Position numbers and translations under genes: made by a program | Notes under the pieces: model-generated | The model's database searches: none | What the model was told of the DNA's origin: nothing | Seen by the model: only the letters and a program-made list of their open reading frames with translations | NCBI GenBank assembly: GCA_902635795.1 | Contig: CACPPH010000002.1 | Location: 1 to 64,000, forward strand | Direction of reading: 5' to 3' | Origin: an uncultured Pelagibacteraceae bacterium | GTDB taxonomy: Bacteria > Pseudomonadota > Alphaproteobacteria > Pelagibacterales > Pelagibacteraceae | Length of the DNA stretch: 64,000 bases | In this document: positions 18,313 through 26,710 of the stretch, one piece after another | How the letters are laid out: each line of letters opens with the position of its first letter | How positions within the stretch are numbered: position 1 is the stretch's first letter

Positions 18313-18962
18313 ATAATAAAAAAAAAGCTAAAATTATTTTAAGGATATTAAATAAAACATATCCTAAAGTACCTATACCTTTAAATTATAAAAATACTTT
18401 TACACTTCTGCTTTCAGTTCTTCTTTCAGCTCAATGTACTGATGTGAATGTCAATAATGTTACAAAAGATATTTATCCAAAATATAATAAACCAAATCAT
18501 TTTGTAAAACTTGGCAGAAAGAAAATTGAGAGGTTAATAAAAAAGATTGGAATATTTAGAATTAAAGCTAAAAGTATATTTTACTTATCAAAAACATTAG
18601 TTGAAAAATACAAAGGTAAAGTTCCAAAAACTTACGAAGAGTTGGAACAGCTTCCTGGCGTCGGTCACAAAACTGCAAGCGTGGTCATGTCTCAAGGTTT
18701 TGGATTTCCTGCTTTTCCAGTCGATACACATATTCATAGATTAGCTCAAAGATGGGGTTTAACAAATGGGAAAAGTGTTATTCAGACAGAAGAAGATTTA
18801 AAAAAGATTTTTCCAAAAAAATATTGGAACAAGCTTCATTTACAAATAATTTGGTACGGAAGAGAACATTGCAAGGCCCGAGATTGTTATGGAATAACTT
18901 GTAAAATTTGTAAAAGCTGTTATCCCAATAGATCAAAACCTATTAAAACAAAAAAAGCTTAA
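18309..18962 (+). CDS. nth: Endonuclease III (Nth-type DNA glycosylase)
   Basis: 217 residues. The helix-hairpin-helix is LEQLPGVGHKTASVV (about 113-127) with the catalytic Lys in GHKTA, and the catalytic Asp in FPVDTHIHRLAQRWGL (about 138). It removes oxidised pyrimidines. The C-terminal cysteine cluster is unusual: spacing C-X4-C-X4-C-X2-C-X2-C (18870-18920), not the C-X6-C-X2-C-X5-C of the [4Fe-4S] in E. coli Nth. The start is GTG in a four-base overlap with dapB, indicating translational coupling. Confidence 0.93.
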   Translation: MNNKKKAKIILRILNKTYPKVPIPLNYKNTFTLLLSVLLSAQCTDVNVNNVTKDIYPKYNKPNHFVKLGRKKIERLIKKIGIFRIKAKSIFYLSKTLVEKYKGKVPKTYEELEQLPGVGHKTASVVMSQGFGFPAFPVDTHIHRLAQRWGLTNGKSVIQTEEDLKKIFPKKYWNKLHLQIIWYGREHCKARDCYGITCKICKSCYPNRSKPIKTKKA

Positions 18963-19892
18963 ATGAAAATCCTAGGAATTGGTAATGCAATTGTTGATGT
19001 AATTTGTAAAGTTGATGACAAATTTATTTATCAGAATAACTTAACAAAAAGTACAATGAAACTAGTGGATGAGAATGAATTTAAAAAACTATTATCTACT
19101 CTTAAAATAGAGGAAACCATCTCGGGTGGATCGGTTGCAAACTCAATGGTATGTCTCTCACAACTTGGTAGTAAAGTTGGCTTTATTGGTAAAGTAAATG
19201 ACGATGATTTAGGTATCAAATATGAAGAAGGCTTAAAAAAAGAAAATGTGCAATACCTTTATACAAAGAAAAAAGAAGCAATTCCAACTGGAACTTGTTT
19301 GATATTAATTACACCTGACTCTGAAAGAACCATGGTAACTTTTCTTGGCACCGCAGGTAGAATTAACGAGAACGATATTAATAAAAATGCAGTAAAGAAT
19401 AGTGAAATTTTATTTTTAGAGGGATATCTTTGGGACGAAGGCGAGCCTAAGAAAGCATTTGAAAAAGCAATTAATAATTCGAATAAAGTTGCGATGTCAT
19501 TATCTGATCTATTTTGTGTAGAAAGACACAAGTCACATTTTCTAGAATTGGTAAAAAATAAATTAGATATTACTTTTGCAAATGAGCAAGAAATTATGTC
19601 ACTTATTAATGGAAAAAGATTTGATGATGTAATCAATTTTGCCAAAAAAGTAAATAAATTAATTGTTATTACTCGTGGTGAGAAGGGTGCAATTGCGATA
19701 AATAAAAATGAAGTTGTAGAGTGCTCAGCCAAAAAAAATCTTCAAATAAAAGATTTAACAGGTGCAGGAGATTTATTCGCGGGTGGTTTTTTACACGGTC
19801 TAATAAACAATAGATCTACAAGAGAAAGTTTAGAAAAAGGAACAGAAATGTCATCGAAAGTAATTCAAATAATAGGTGCCAGGCTGAATTGA
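18963..19892 (+). CDS. PfkB-family carbohydrate/nucleoside kinase (adenosine-kinase-like)
   Basis: 309 residues. The N-terminus ILGIGNAIVDVICKVDD and SGGSVANSMVCLSQLG, the central GTCLILITPDSERTMVTFLG, and the C-terminal catalytic motif DLTGAGDLFAGGFLHGL (about 265-281, catalytic Asp in GAGD) define the ribokinase/PfkB fold. Alphaproteobacterial orthologues are usually annotated as adenosine kinase or sugar kinase, so the substrate is uncertain. It starts directly after the nth stop. Confidence 0.9.
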   Translation: MKILGIGNAIVDVICKVDDKFIYQNNLTKSTMKLVDENEFKKLLSTLKIEETISGGSVANSMVCLSQLGSKVGFIGKVNDDDLGIKYEEGLKKENVQYLYTKKKEAIPTGTCLILITPDSERTMVTFLGTAGRINENDINKNAVKNSEILFLEGYLWDEGEPKKAFEKAINNSNKVAMSLSDLFCVERHKSHFLELVKNKLDITFANEQEIMSLINGKRFDDVINFAKKVNKLIVITRGEKGAIAINKNEVVECSAKKNLQIKDLTGAGDLFAGGFLHGLINNRSTRESLEKGTEMSSKVIQIIGARLN

Positions 19893-19913
19893 TCAAGTAC
19901 TTAACATTATTTT

Positions 19914-20036
19914 TTAAAAAGAACCTAGATTAGTTTTTTTTCTTTTGTAGCTTCCTTTTCCTTTTTTAGGTTTAACAACCCTTTTTCGATACTTTTTAGT
20001 AAATAATTCTAATGCAAATTTATTTCTTTTTTTCAT
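19914..20036 (-). CDS. arfA: ArfA-like alternative ribosome-rescue factor (40 residues)
   Basis: The frame opens with ATG at 20036 in a four-base ATGA overlap with the stop of the upstream winged-helix gene, and closes with TAA at 19914. The protein begins MKKRNKFALELFTKKYRKR and contains RVVKPKKGKGSYKRKK, the diagnostic basic motif of the ArfA family. ArfA recruits RF2 to ribosomes stalled on mRNAs without a stop codon; the basic tail enters the empty mRNA channel. E. coli ArfA is 72 residues and truncated to about 55 in its active form, so this one is very short. The match is by eye but the motif is distinctive. Confidence 0.75.
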   Translation of the reverse strand: MKKRNKFALELFTKKYRKRVVKPKKGKGSYKRKKTNLGSF

Positions 20037-20653
20037 AGATGATAACCGTCTTTACTATTTAAAATAAATTCTTCATCCATAAATATATTATTTATCTTTT
20101 TTCTTAATCTATAAATATGAGTTTCGACAGTATGAGTATCAGCGTCAGAGGAATATTTCCAAACTAAAGAAAGGATTTCACTCTTAGAAATAGGTTTTGA
20201 ATTTTTTAAAAATAGTTCAAGCAATTGAATTTCTTTTTCTGTTAAAATAACAAATTTATTTTTATGGGATAACTTTTTTTCATTTTTATCTAACAAATAC
20301 GATTTAATTTTGATGGAAGAATTTTTATTGAATTTTTCTTTTGCAACAATATTCTCAATCAGATCGTTGAACTCTTTTACAGAGGTTGGGAGTTTTAAAA
20401 TATAATCAAAAAATTTATAATTATTAATAGGCTCTAAGGTTGCTAAAACCTTAAAACAATTTTTTGCTCTAATTTCATCTATTTCATTTTTACTTAAATT
20501 TTCGTCAAAACAGATTATTCCGTCGTGGTCGCTAGGGGTATTTGATAATTTTTTTTTGTTTGAGGTTAGGTTAAACTTTAAGTAAGGTTTAAGTTCATTA
20601 AATGTTGTTTTAAAACTTTCAGGGCCGTAAATTAAAATATTAAGTTTATGCAT
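20033..20653 (-). CDS. OmpR/PhoB-type winged-helix regulator with degenerate receiver domain
   Basis: 206 residues. The C-terminal winged helix (about 130-206) is clear: FVILTEKEIQLLELFLKNSKPISKSEILSLVW and TVETHIYRLRKKIN. The N-terminal 110 residues have the size of a response-regulator receiver but start NILIYGPESF, without the usual acidic pair. A possible phospho-Asp lies in DHDGIICFDE and a switch Lys in YILKLP. No histidine kinase is nearby. It may act without phosphorylation. Its start codon interlocks with that of the divergent L,D-transpeptidase gene, and its stop overlaps arfA. Confidence 0.82.
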   Translation of the reverse strand: MHKLNILIYGPESFKTTFNELKPYLKFNLTSNKKKLSNTPSDHDGIICFDENLSKNEIDEIRAKNCFKVLATLEPINNYKFFDYILKLPTSVKEFNDLIENIVAKEKFNKNSSIKIKSYLLDKNEKKLSHKNKFVILTEKEIQLLELFLKNSKPISKSEILSLVWKYSSDADTHTVETHIYRLRKKINNIFMDEEFILNSKDGYHL

Positions 20654-21139
20654 GTATTAATCAAAAAAAATCATCTAGTTTTAAAAGATTATAAGATAAA
20701 ATGTGCCGTTGGTAAAAGAGGAATTGGTAAAAAAAAAAGAGAAGGAGACTTAATAACACCAAAAGGTACATTTAAAATAAAGAAAGTGTACTATCGGAAA
20801 GATAGAATTAAAAATTTAATTACAAAAATTAAAAAAATAGCTATCAAAAAAGATATGGGTTGGTGCGATGACCCCAAATCAAACAAATATAATAAGTCTG
20901 TAAAGTTTCCTTTTAAATATAAATCAGAAAAACTTTTTAGAACCGACAATATTTATGACATAATTCTAGTTTTAAACTTTAACATGAATCCGACAATCAA
21001 AAATAAAGGAAGTGCTATTTTTATCCATGTTGCGAAAAACGACTTAAGGCCTACTAAAGGATGTATTGCAGTAAAAAAAATAGAATTACAAAAAATTCTA
21101 AAATTTTTTACAACTCGCACAAAAATTAAAATCAGTTAG
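20648..21139 (+). CDS. L,D-transpeptidase-family (YkuD) protein
   Basis: 163 residues. GKRGIGKKKREGDLITPKGTFKIKKVYY near the N-terminus and the catalytic-type segment IFIHVAKNDLRPTKGCIAV (about 130-148, with His and Cys at the expected spacing) match the ErfK/YbiS/YkuD fold. Typical members cross-link peptidoglycan 3-3 or attach lipoproteins. I see no signal peptide, which is common in this short subfamily (the usual S/T-x-G-C is TKGC here). The start ATG overlaps the divergent regulator start in ATGCAT, and the stop overlaps the yggS stop. Confidence 0.82.
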   Translation: MHVLIKKNHLVLKDYKIKCAVGKRGIGKKKREGDLITPKGTFKIKKVYYRKDRIKNLITKIKKIAIKKDMGWCDDPKSNKYNKSVKFPFKYKSEKLFRTDNIYDIILVLNFNMNPTIKNKGSAIFIHVAKNDLRPTKGCIAVKKIELQKILKFFTTRTKIKIS

Positions 21140-21786
21140 TTTCTATTTCCAAATATCGAACTTCCAATTCTTACAAATGTTGAATTAAACTCTATTGCGT
21201 CTAAGTAGTCTGATGACATGCCCATACTTAAATCTTTAAGTCCAAGAGACAAATTTAAATCTCTTGAAATCTCGAAATACTTTCTAGTTTTTTCATCATT
21301 GGGAGGTATTACCATTAATCCCAATATATTTAGGTGTCTTTCTTTAGAACAGTAATTAAAAAAGGCATCGAGTTCATTAATTGGAATTCCAGATTTCTGA
21401 ATTTCATTGCCTATATTTACTTGAATAAAATATTTCAGTTTTTTGCTATTATTTTTTTCATACTTAGAAAAGATATCAGCTAATTTTTGATTATCTAAAG
21501 AATGAATATAATCAAAAAGATCAGCTGCATTTTTTGCCTTATTGCTTTGTAGTTTACCAACCATATGTAATTTAATGCCTGGATTTAATCTCTTTACAGA
21601 AGTCCACTTTCCAGCTGCTTCTTGGACTTTATTTTCACCAAAATGATTGTGTCCATAATCAATTAAAGGTTTAATCTTATCTATAGAAAATGTTTTGCTT
21701 ACAGCAATTATATTCACTTTCTTTTCTGAATTAAGTTTTTGAATATTCGAATTTATTTTTTCAAATCTTTCAATTATGTTATTCAT
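21136..21786 (-). CDS. yggS: PLP-binding homeostasis protein (YggS/PROSC family)
   Basis: 216 residues. The PLP-binding Lys sits in IIAVSKTFSIDKI (about residue 31), followed by GHNHFGENKVQEA, LHMVGKLQSNKAK and the C-terminal SMGMSSDYLDAI and VRIGSSIFG. The single-domain TIM barrel controls the cellular pool of pyridoxal 5'-phosphate. Its start touches the divergent ThiE-like start (21786/21787) with no base between. Confidence 0.95.
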   Translation of the reverse strand: MNNIIERFEKINSNIQKLNSEKKVNIIAVSKTFSIDKIKPLIDYGHNHFGENKVQEAAGKWTSVKRLNPGIKLHMVGKLQSNKAKNAADLFDYIHSLDNQKLADIFSKYEKNNSKKLKYFIQVNIGNEIQKSGIPINELDAFFNYCSKERHLNILGLMVIPPNDEKTRKYFEISRDLNLSLGLKDLSMGMSSDYLDAIEFNSTFVRIGSSIFGNRN

Positions 21787-22365
21787 ATGTTTATTTTTAA
21801 AAGAAAATACTTTCTTTATATTGAAAATACCAAAGATATCGAATTAGAAAACATTAAAAATCGTAATAAATTTATAATAATTTACCGAAATCAAAGAAAT
21901 ATTGAAAAAATAGATGAATTGAAATATTTTCGAAAAAAATGCAAGTGTAAAAATATAGCATTTTTGGTAGCAAATAATTTAATTTTAGCAACTCTTCTCA
22001 AAGCAGACGGCTTTTATTTGTCAGCTTATAATAAAAGCTTTAATGCAGCTTACAGAAAGAAAAATTGCCTTTTAGTTGGATCAGCTCATAACATAAAAGA
22101 TATAAACTTAAAAAAAAAACAGGGCTGTGAATACATCTTGTTTTCAAAATTATTTAAAGTTTCGTATAAACCAAAAATGAACTATTTGGGTATTAATAGA
22201 TATAATAGTTATGTAATTAATTTAAAGATAGCCAATGAAATTGTTCCTTTAGGTGGAATAAATATTAATAATTTGAATAAACTTAAAATTGTTAGATCTA
22301 ATGGTATTGCGCTTTTGTCGGAAATAAAAAAAAAGCCGGCTAAAATTATTAGCCGGCTTTTTTAA
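21787..22365 (+). CDS. ThiE/TenI-like (thiamine phosphate synthase superfamily) protein, divergent
   Basis: 192 residues from ATG at 21787 (an upstream ATG at 21739 would run into yggS and adds nothing family-like). The central part resembles the TMP synthase/TenI barrel: a strand FLVANNLILATLLKADGFYLS, GSAHNIKDINLKKKQGCEYILFSKLF near 98-123, then IVPLGGININNLNKLKIVRSNGIALLS near 155-182. The diphosphate-binding and catalytic residues of ThiE are not obvious, so TenI-like or non-catalytic is possible. The 3' end contains the transcription terminator hairpin. Confidence 0.65.
   Translation: MFIFKRKYFLYIENTKDIELENIKNRNKFIIIYRNQRNIEKIDELKYFRKKCKCKNIAFLVANNLILATLLKADGFYLSAYNKSFNAAYRKKNCLLVGSAHNIKDINLKKKQGCEYILFSKLFKVSYKPKMNYLGINRYNSYVINLKIANEIVPLGGININNLNKLKIVRSNGIALLSEIKKKPAKIISRLF
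22329..22363. terminator. Bidirectional intrinsic terminator inside the ThiE-like 3' end
   Basis: A perfect inverted repeat with GC core AGCCGGCT: left arm to 22343, five-base loop at 22344-22348, right arm from 22349 (13 paired bases, 15 counting the A/T flanks). A-runs before and T-runs after allow termination on both strands, serving both the ThiE-like gene and the convergent porin gene. It encodes the last residues of the ThiE-like protein (KKPAKIISRLF). Confidence 0.9.
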
Positions 22366-22383
22366 AAATAACTTAAACGTTAA

Positions 22384-23472
22384 TTAAAACGCCATAGCTA
22401 CTGAAAATACAGTGTCTTTTATGTCAACTGCATTTTGGTATTTAGCATTTGAATGATCGTTCATAGCAATAGCTAATGTCATTCCACCCATAGTGTATGC
22501 AGCTTGTATACCTGTAGACTCTAGAGTGTAGTTTGCTGTTCCAGCAGTTGTAAAGTCAGGATTTGACTCTTCGTGCTCGTAAGAAATTGATAAATCATCA
22601 CTTACGTTTGCTGAGATTGAGTATTTAGTAGACTCAATTGACTCAAGCACGTCTGCTGAAGCACCGATAGCTGTAGCTAAGTAACCTTTTGCGTAACCAA
22701 TTGTTGCTGGACCAAAAGCATATGTTAAGTAGTATGCTCCTGACTCAGGAGATTGGAAAGTAGCACCAACAACATTAGAATAATCTAAGTAGTCAGCACC
22801 AACTGTTAAACCATCAATTGGAGAAGCAGTTACTTGGTAGTGTGTAGCAGATCTACCCATTTGAGCTGTTTGGCTAAATGGAGATGCTGTCGTACCCACT
22901 TTTGTCGCTGTTGTGAAACCTTCTGATACAGCAGCACCACCAGCTTTGTAGCTGTTGATTGATGCAGCAGAACCTGAAGCAGGTGCGTAAGCAACTTTAG
23001 CTGAAATTCCAAACGGTAATAAGTCCGCTGGAGTGTGGTATTGAAGTGTATTCATTCCACTAATGTTAAAGTTGTCTAACATGTTTTCACCATACGATGT
23101 ATCAGATGGTCTTGAAATAACTGATTGAGAAGATTTGTTTATTGTTTCTAATCCACCCTCAGATATAAAGATACCAAATGTACCAATGTCTGTTGTTAAT
23201 GTTAATTTACCATCGTCTTGCACTGTAGCACCATCTATATCTGTAGCATAGCTCCATGACATACCGTTATCTAACTCGCCTGACGCTGATAATGTAAATT
23301 CGTTAGCAACACCAAGACCTTTTCCTTGTTGTAAAGCAGCTGAACCCGAGTCACTTGAAGTGATCGCGTAAGAAGCTTTTGCTGAACCAGTTACTGATAA
23401 TTCACCAGCTTGCGCAACAGAGAAAGATAAAGTTGTTAATGCAACTAACATATATTTCATTATGTTTTTCAT
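22384..23472 (-). CDS. Outer-membrane porin
   Basis: 362 residues with a signal peptide (MKNIMKYMLVALTTLSFSVAQA), then GELSVTGSAKASYAI at the start of the barrel, regular alternating beta strands such as SISYEHEESNPDF, and a C-terminal VFSVAMAF ending in Phe, the BAM recognition signal. It forms a general diffusion channel. Codon use (many GCT/GCA/GGT/ACT, fewer A-runs) and base composition differ from neighbours, as expected for a very highly expressed protein. A Shine-Dalgarno AAAGGA lies about eight bases before the ATG. Confidence 0.93.
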   Translation of the reverse strand: MKNIMKYMLVALTTLSFSVAQAGELSVTGSAKASYAITSSDSGSAALQQGKGLGVANEFTLSASGELDNGMSWSYATDIDGATVQDDGKLTLTTDIGTFGIFISEGGLETINKSSQSVISRPSDTSYGENMLDNFNISGMNTLQYHTPADLLPFGISAKVAYAPASGSAASINSYKAGGAAVSEGFTTATKVGTTASPFSQTAQMGRSATHYQVTASPIDGLTVGADYLDYSNVVGATFQSPESGAYYLTYAFGPATIGYAKGYLATAIGASADVLESIESTKYSISANVSDDLSISYEHEESNPDFTTAGTANYTLESTGIQAAYTMGGMTLAIAMNDHSNAKYQNAVDIKDTVFSVAMAF

Positions 23473-23490
23473 TATTTATCCTTTGTTTTA

Positions 23491-23510
23491 TTTAAATTAA
23501 TTTAAATTAA
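23491..23510. repeat. Two tandem TTTAAATTAA decamers in the porin leader region
   Basis: Two exact 10-base copies lie at 23491-23500 and 23501-23510, 19 bases upstream of the porin start, followed by a partial third (ATTAAC). The helical spacing and position in the leader or promoter of a major porin gene suggest a binding or promoter element, or an A/T-rich translation enhancer. The role is not shown. Confidence 0.5.
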
Positions 23511-23682
23511 ATTAACTCCAGCAATTTAATAAATTTGCCCATTTTTGCTTTAAAATTTACTTATTTTGAGGTTTTTTCTTGTTATTGTGATATTTTTACA
23601 ACACTTAGAAAAGCCTTAATTTATTGAAAAATTTATTTTATTTGTGTTTTTATACGATTATTGATTGCATAGCATTATTATT

Positions 23683-24189
23683 ATGAAAATTTTCTTATTT
23701 TTAGCCATGTCCGCAATGTTTATATTAAACTCTTGCGGTGGAGTTAAATACAGTCCTGCTAGAGATAATCCTACAAAGGCATCAGAGCGAGCTAGAAAAA
23801 ATATCGAAGAGGGTAGAGGCATTAACATCGGAGGAGGATTAAAAAGAGGGACTAATTACGAATTTAGTACTGCCAATCCAATGTGGAGAGCTTCTCTTGA
23901 AACTTTAGATTTTTTACCTTTAACGACTGTAGATTATTCTGGTGGAATGATAATCACTGATTGGTACTCTGAAAATAATTTTAATGAGTCTATAAAAATT
24001 ACTGTAAGATTTTTATCTAACGAAATAGCTGCAGAAAATCTTAAAATTATAATTCATAAAAAAACTTGTAACAAAGACGATAACTGTAAAACTAAATTGC
24101 TTGAGAATAGTAAAATAAGAGATGAACTTATATCGACCATTGTTAAAAAAGCTGCTAAACTTGAATTAGACTCTAAGAAGAAAAAATAA
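23683..24189 (+). CDS. DUF3576 lipoprotein
   Basis: 168 residues from ATG at 23683. This start gives a proper lipoprotein signal MKIFLFLAMSAMFILNSC with the lipidated Cys at about 18; the ATG at 23665 would add six residues before it. The mature part has TANPMWRASLETLDFLPLTTVDYSGGMIITDWYS, typical of the alphaproteobacterial DUF3576 family, whose function is unknown. It sits just before leuS-lptE-holA, its standard context, which suggests an outer-membrane assembly role (inference). Confidence 0.85.
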   Translation: MKIFLFLAMSAMFILNSCGGVKYSPARDNPTKASERARKNIEEGRGINIGGGLKRGTNYEFSTANPMWRASLETLDFLPLTTVDYSGGMIITDWYSENNFNESIKITVRFLSNEIAAENLKIIIHKKTCNKDDNCKTKLLENSKIRDELISTIVKKAAKLELDSKKKK

Positions 24190-24195
24190 ATTTTT

Positions 24196-26709
24196 ATGGA
24201 GAGATTGAATTTTCAAGTTATTGAAAAGAAATGGCAGGAAAAATTTAAATCTTTAAAGCTTTACAACAATAGTCCTGATAGCAAAAAATTTTATTGTTTG
24301 GAAATGTTCCCGTATCCTTCAGGGAAAATTCATATGGGCCATGTAAGGAACTACACAATCGGAGACGTCATTGCACGTTATAAGTTTTTGAATAATTATA
24401 ACGTTTTACATCCGATGGGCTGGGATGCTTTTGGTCTTCCAGCAGAAAATGCTGCAAAATCAAATAAAGAAAATCCAAAAGATTGGACAAAGAAAAATAT
24501 AGAGGTAATGAAAAAACAATTACAGCAACTTGGTCTTTCAATAGACTGGGATCTGGAAATAGCTACATGTGATAAAAATTATTACAAACATCAGCAAGAG
24601 CTATTTATAGATTTTTATAATAACGGTTTAGTCTCAAGGAAGGAAACTTATGTGAATTGGGATCCTGTTGAAAAAACTGTACTTGCGAATGAGCAAGTTA
24701 TCGACGGTAGAGGATGGAGGTCTAACGCAGTCGTAGAGAGAAAGAAATTATCTCAATGGTTTTTTAATATTACAAAATTTTCAAATAATTTATTAAGTGA
24801 TTTGGAAAAGTTGGGTGGATGGCCTGAAAAAGTAAAACTAATGCAAAAAAACTGGATAGGTAAATCTTTCGGATGTGAAATAAAATTTGAATTAAGCAGT
24901 GAGACAAGCAAAATAAATATTTTTACAACTAGACCAGACACAATTTTTGGGGCAACATTTATTGCTTTATCTGTTGACCATCCCCTGAGTAAGAAATTTA
25001 TAAATAGTAATGAATTTCAAGAATTTAAGAATGAATGCAACAAAACAGGTACCACTGAAGAGTCTTTAGCTAACGCAGAAAAAATTGGATTTGACACTAA
25101 ATTATTTGCAAAACATCCTTTTATAAAAGAGAAAAAAATACCAATATTTTTTGCAAATTTTGTTTTGATGGATTACGGCAATGGGGCAATCTTTGGGTGT
25201 CCTGCGCATGATCAAAGGGATTTTGATTTTGCAAAAAAATATAATCTTGAAGTTATTAAAGTTGTATCTGATAAACAAGAAGAAGAATTAAAAGAAGCTT
25301 ACACTGGAGATGGTGTTATTATAAACTCAGAATTTTTAAATAATTTAAATGTAGAAAATGCTAAAGAAAAGATTATCGAAGAAATTGAGAAAAGGGGAAT
25401 AGGTAAAAGAAAAACTTTATTTAGATTAAAAGACTGGGGAATATCTAGACAAAGATATTGGGGATGTCCTATTCCAATAATCTATTTAGAAGATGGTAGC
25501 ATAGTTCCAGTTGATAAAAGTGAACTGCCAATAGAACTTCCAGAGGATATAAACCTTAATTCTCCCGGTAACCCCTTGGAATACCACCCTACTTGGAAAA
25601 ATACAATCCAAAGATCTACAGGGAAAAAAGCAACGAGAGAAACAGACACATTGGACACTTTTGTGGACTCGTCGTGGTATTTTTTAAGATTTTGTTCGCC
25701 AAATTTTAAACAAAAACCTTTTGATGAAAAAAAAATCAATTATTGGATGCCAGTCGATCAATATATTGGCGGAATTGAACACGCAATTCTTCATCTTCTA
25801 TATTCTCGTTTTTTTACTAAAGCTCTAAAAGATTGTAATAAAGAGTTTAAAATTTCTGAACCTTTTCAAAATCTTTTTACTCAAGGGATGGTTTGTCATG
25901 AAACCTACAAAGATCAAAATGGTAATTGGCTTTATCCTGAGGAAATTGAGAAAGAAGGATTAAATAAAGCTAAAAAAAAATCTGACAAAAGTAGTGTCGT
26001 TGTGGGACCCCCCGAATCCATGTCGAAATCAAAAAAAAATACAATCGATCCAGAGATTATGGTTAAACAGTACGGAGCTGATGCTGTGAGATGGTTTATG
26101 CTTTCGGACAGCCCTCCCGAAAAAGATGTACAGTGGTCAGATATTGGTGTTTCGTCTGCTAACAAATTTTTGCAGAAAATTTGGAATTTAAATTATTTAG
26201 TTGCTAATAGGAAAGTGAAAAAACCTAATAATCAGGATGAAAAAGACATTATTCAGGGAGTTAATAGCTTCCTTAATAAAATTGATCTTTCTATCAATAA
26301 TTTTAGGTTTAATGTTTGTATTGCTAATTTTTACGAAATGTACAATTTTTTTAGAAAATATTTAGATACTAATGTGAGTGAAAAGATTTTGAAAGATAAT
26401 TTGACAAAAATTATGAAATTAATGATACCATTTACACCTCACTTAGCTTACGAATGTTTAGAATTATTAGATTGCAAATCAATTAATAAATGGCCTGAAA
26501 TAGATAAAAAAAATTTAAAGGAAGAAATTAAAATGGCAGTTCAAATTAATGGTAAAACAAGAGACATACTAACAATTAAAAAAGATTTAGTAGAGAATGA
26601 AATAAACTCTATAATTCAAAATTCTTCTAAAGCAAAGAAATTTTTAGAAAATAAAAAAGTGGTTAAAACTATCTTTGTAAAAAATAAGATTATTAATTAT
26701 ATAATATAA
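24196..26709 (+). CDS. leuS: Leucyl-tRNA synthetase
   Basis: 837 residues, bacterial type. The HIGH motif is in [21 protein letters not shown] (about 38-58) and the KMSKS loop is [13 protein letters not shown] (about 612-624). The CP1 editing domain is present between them ([11 protein letters not shown] near 244, [15 protein letters not shown] near 337), and [11 protein letters not shown] follows editing. It charges and proofreads tRNA-Leu. It is followed by lptE after a one-base gap. Confidence 0.98.
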   Translation: MERLNFQVIEKKWQEKFKSLKLYNNSPDSKKFYCLEMFPYPSGKIHMGHVRNYTIGDVIARYKFLNNYNVLHPMGWDAFGLPAENAAKSNKENPKDWTKKNIEVMKKQLQQLGLSIDWDLEIATCDKNYYKHQQELFIDFYNNGLVSRKETYVNWDPVEKTVLANEQVIDGRGWRSNAVVERKKLSQWFFNITKFSNNLLSDLEKLGGWPEKVKLMQKNWIGKSFGCEIKFELSSETSKINIFTTRPDTIFGATFIALSVDHPLSKKFINSNEFQEFKNECNKTGTTEESLANAEKIGFDTKLFAKHPFIKEKKIPIFFANFVLMDYGNGAIFGCPAHDQRDFDFAKKYNLEVIKVVSDKQEEELKEAYTGDGVIINSEFLNNLNVENAKEKIIEEIEKRGIGKRKTLFRLKDWGISRQRYWGCPIPIIYLEDGSIVPVDKSELPIELPEDINLNSPGNPLEYHPTWKNTIQRSTGKKATRETDTLDTFVDSSWYFLRFCSPNFKQKPFDEKKINYWMPVDQYIGGIEHAILHLLYSRFFTKALKDCNKEFKISEPFQNLFTQGMVCHETYKDQNGNWLYPEEIEKEGLNKAKKKSDKSSVVVGPPESMSKSKKNTIDPEIMVKQYGADAVRWFMLSDSPPEKDVQWSDIGVSSANKFLQKIWNLNYLVANRKVKKPNNQDEKDIIQGVNSFLNKIDLSINNFRFNVCIANFYEMYNFFRKYLDTNVSEKILKDNLTKIMKLMIPFTPHLAYECLELLDCKSINKWPEIDKKNLKEEIKMAVQINGKTRDILTIKKDLVENEINSIIQNSSKAKKFLENKKVVKTIFVKNKIINYII

Positions 26710-26710
26710 A

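Noticed and set aside
25482-26165. Open minus-strand frames inside leuS
   Set aside because: They are low-complexity frames opposite a well-supported synthetase gene, with no recognisable domain or start signal.
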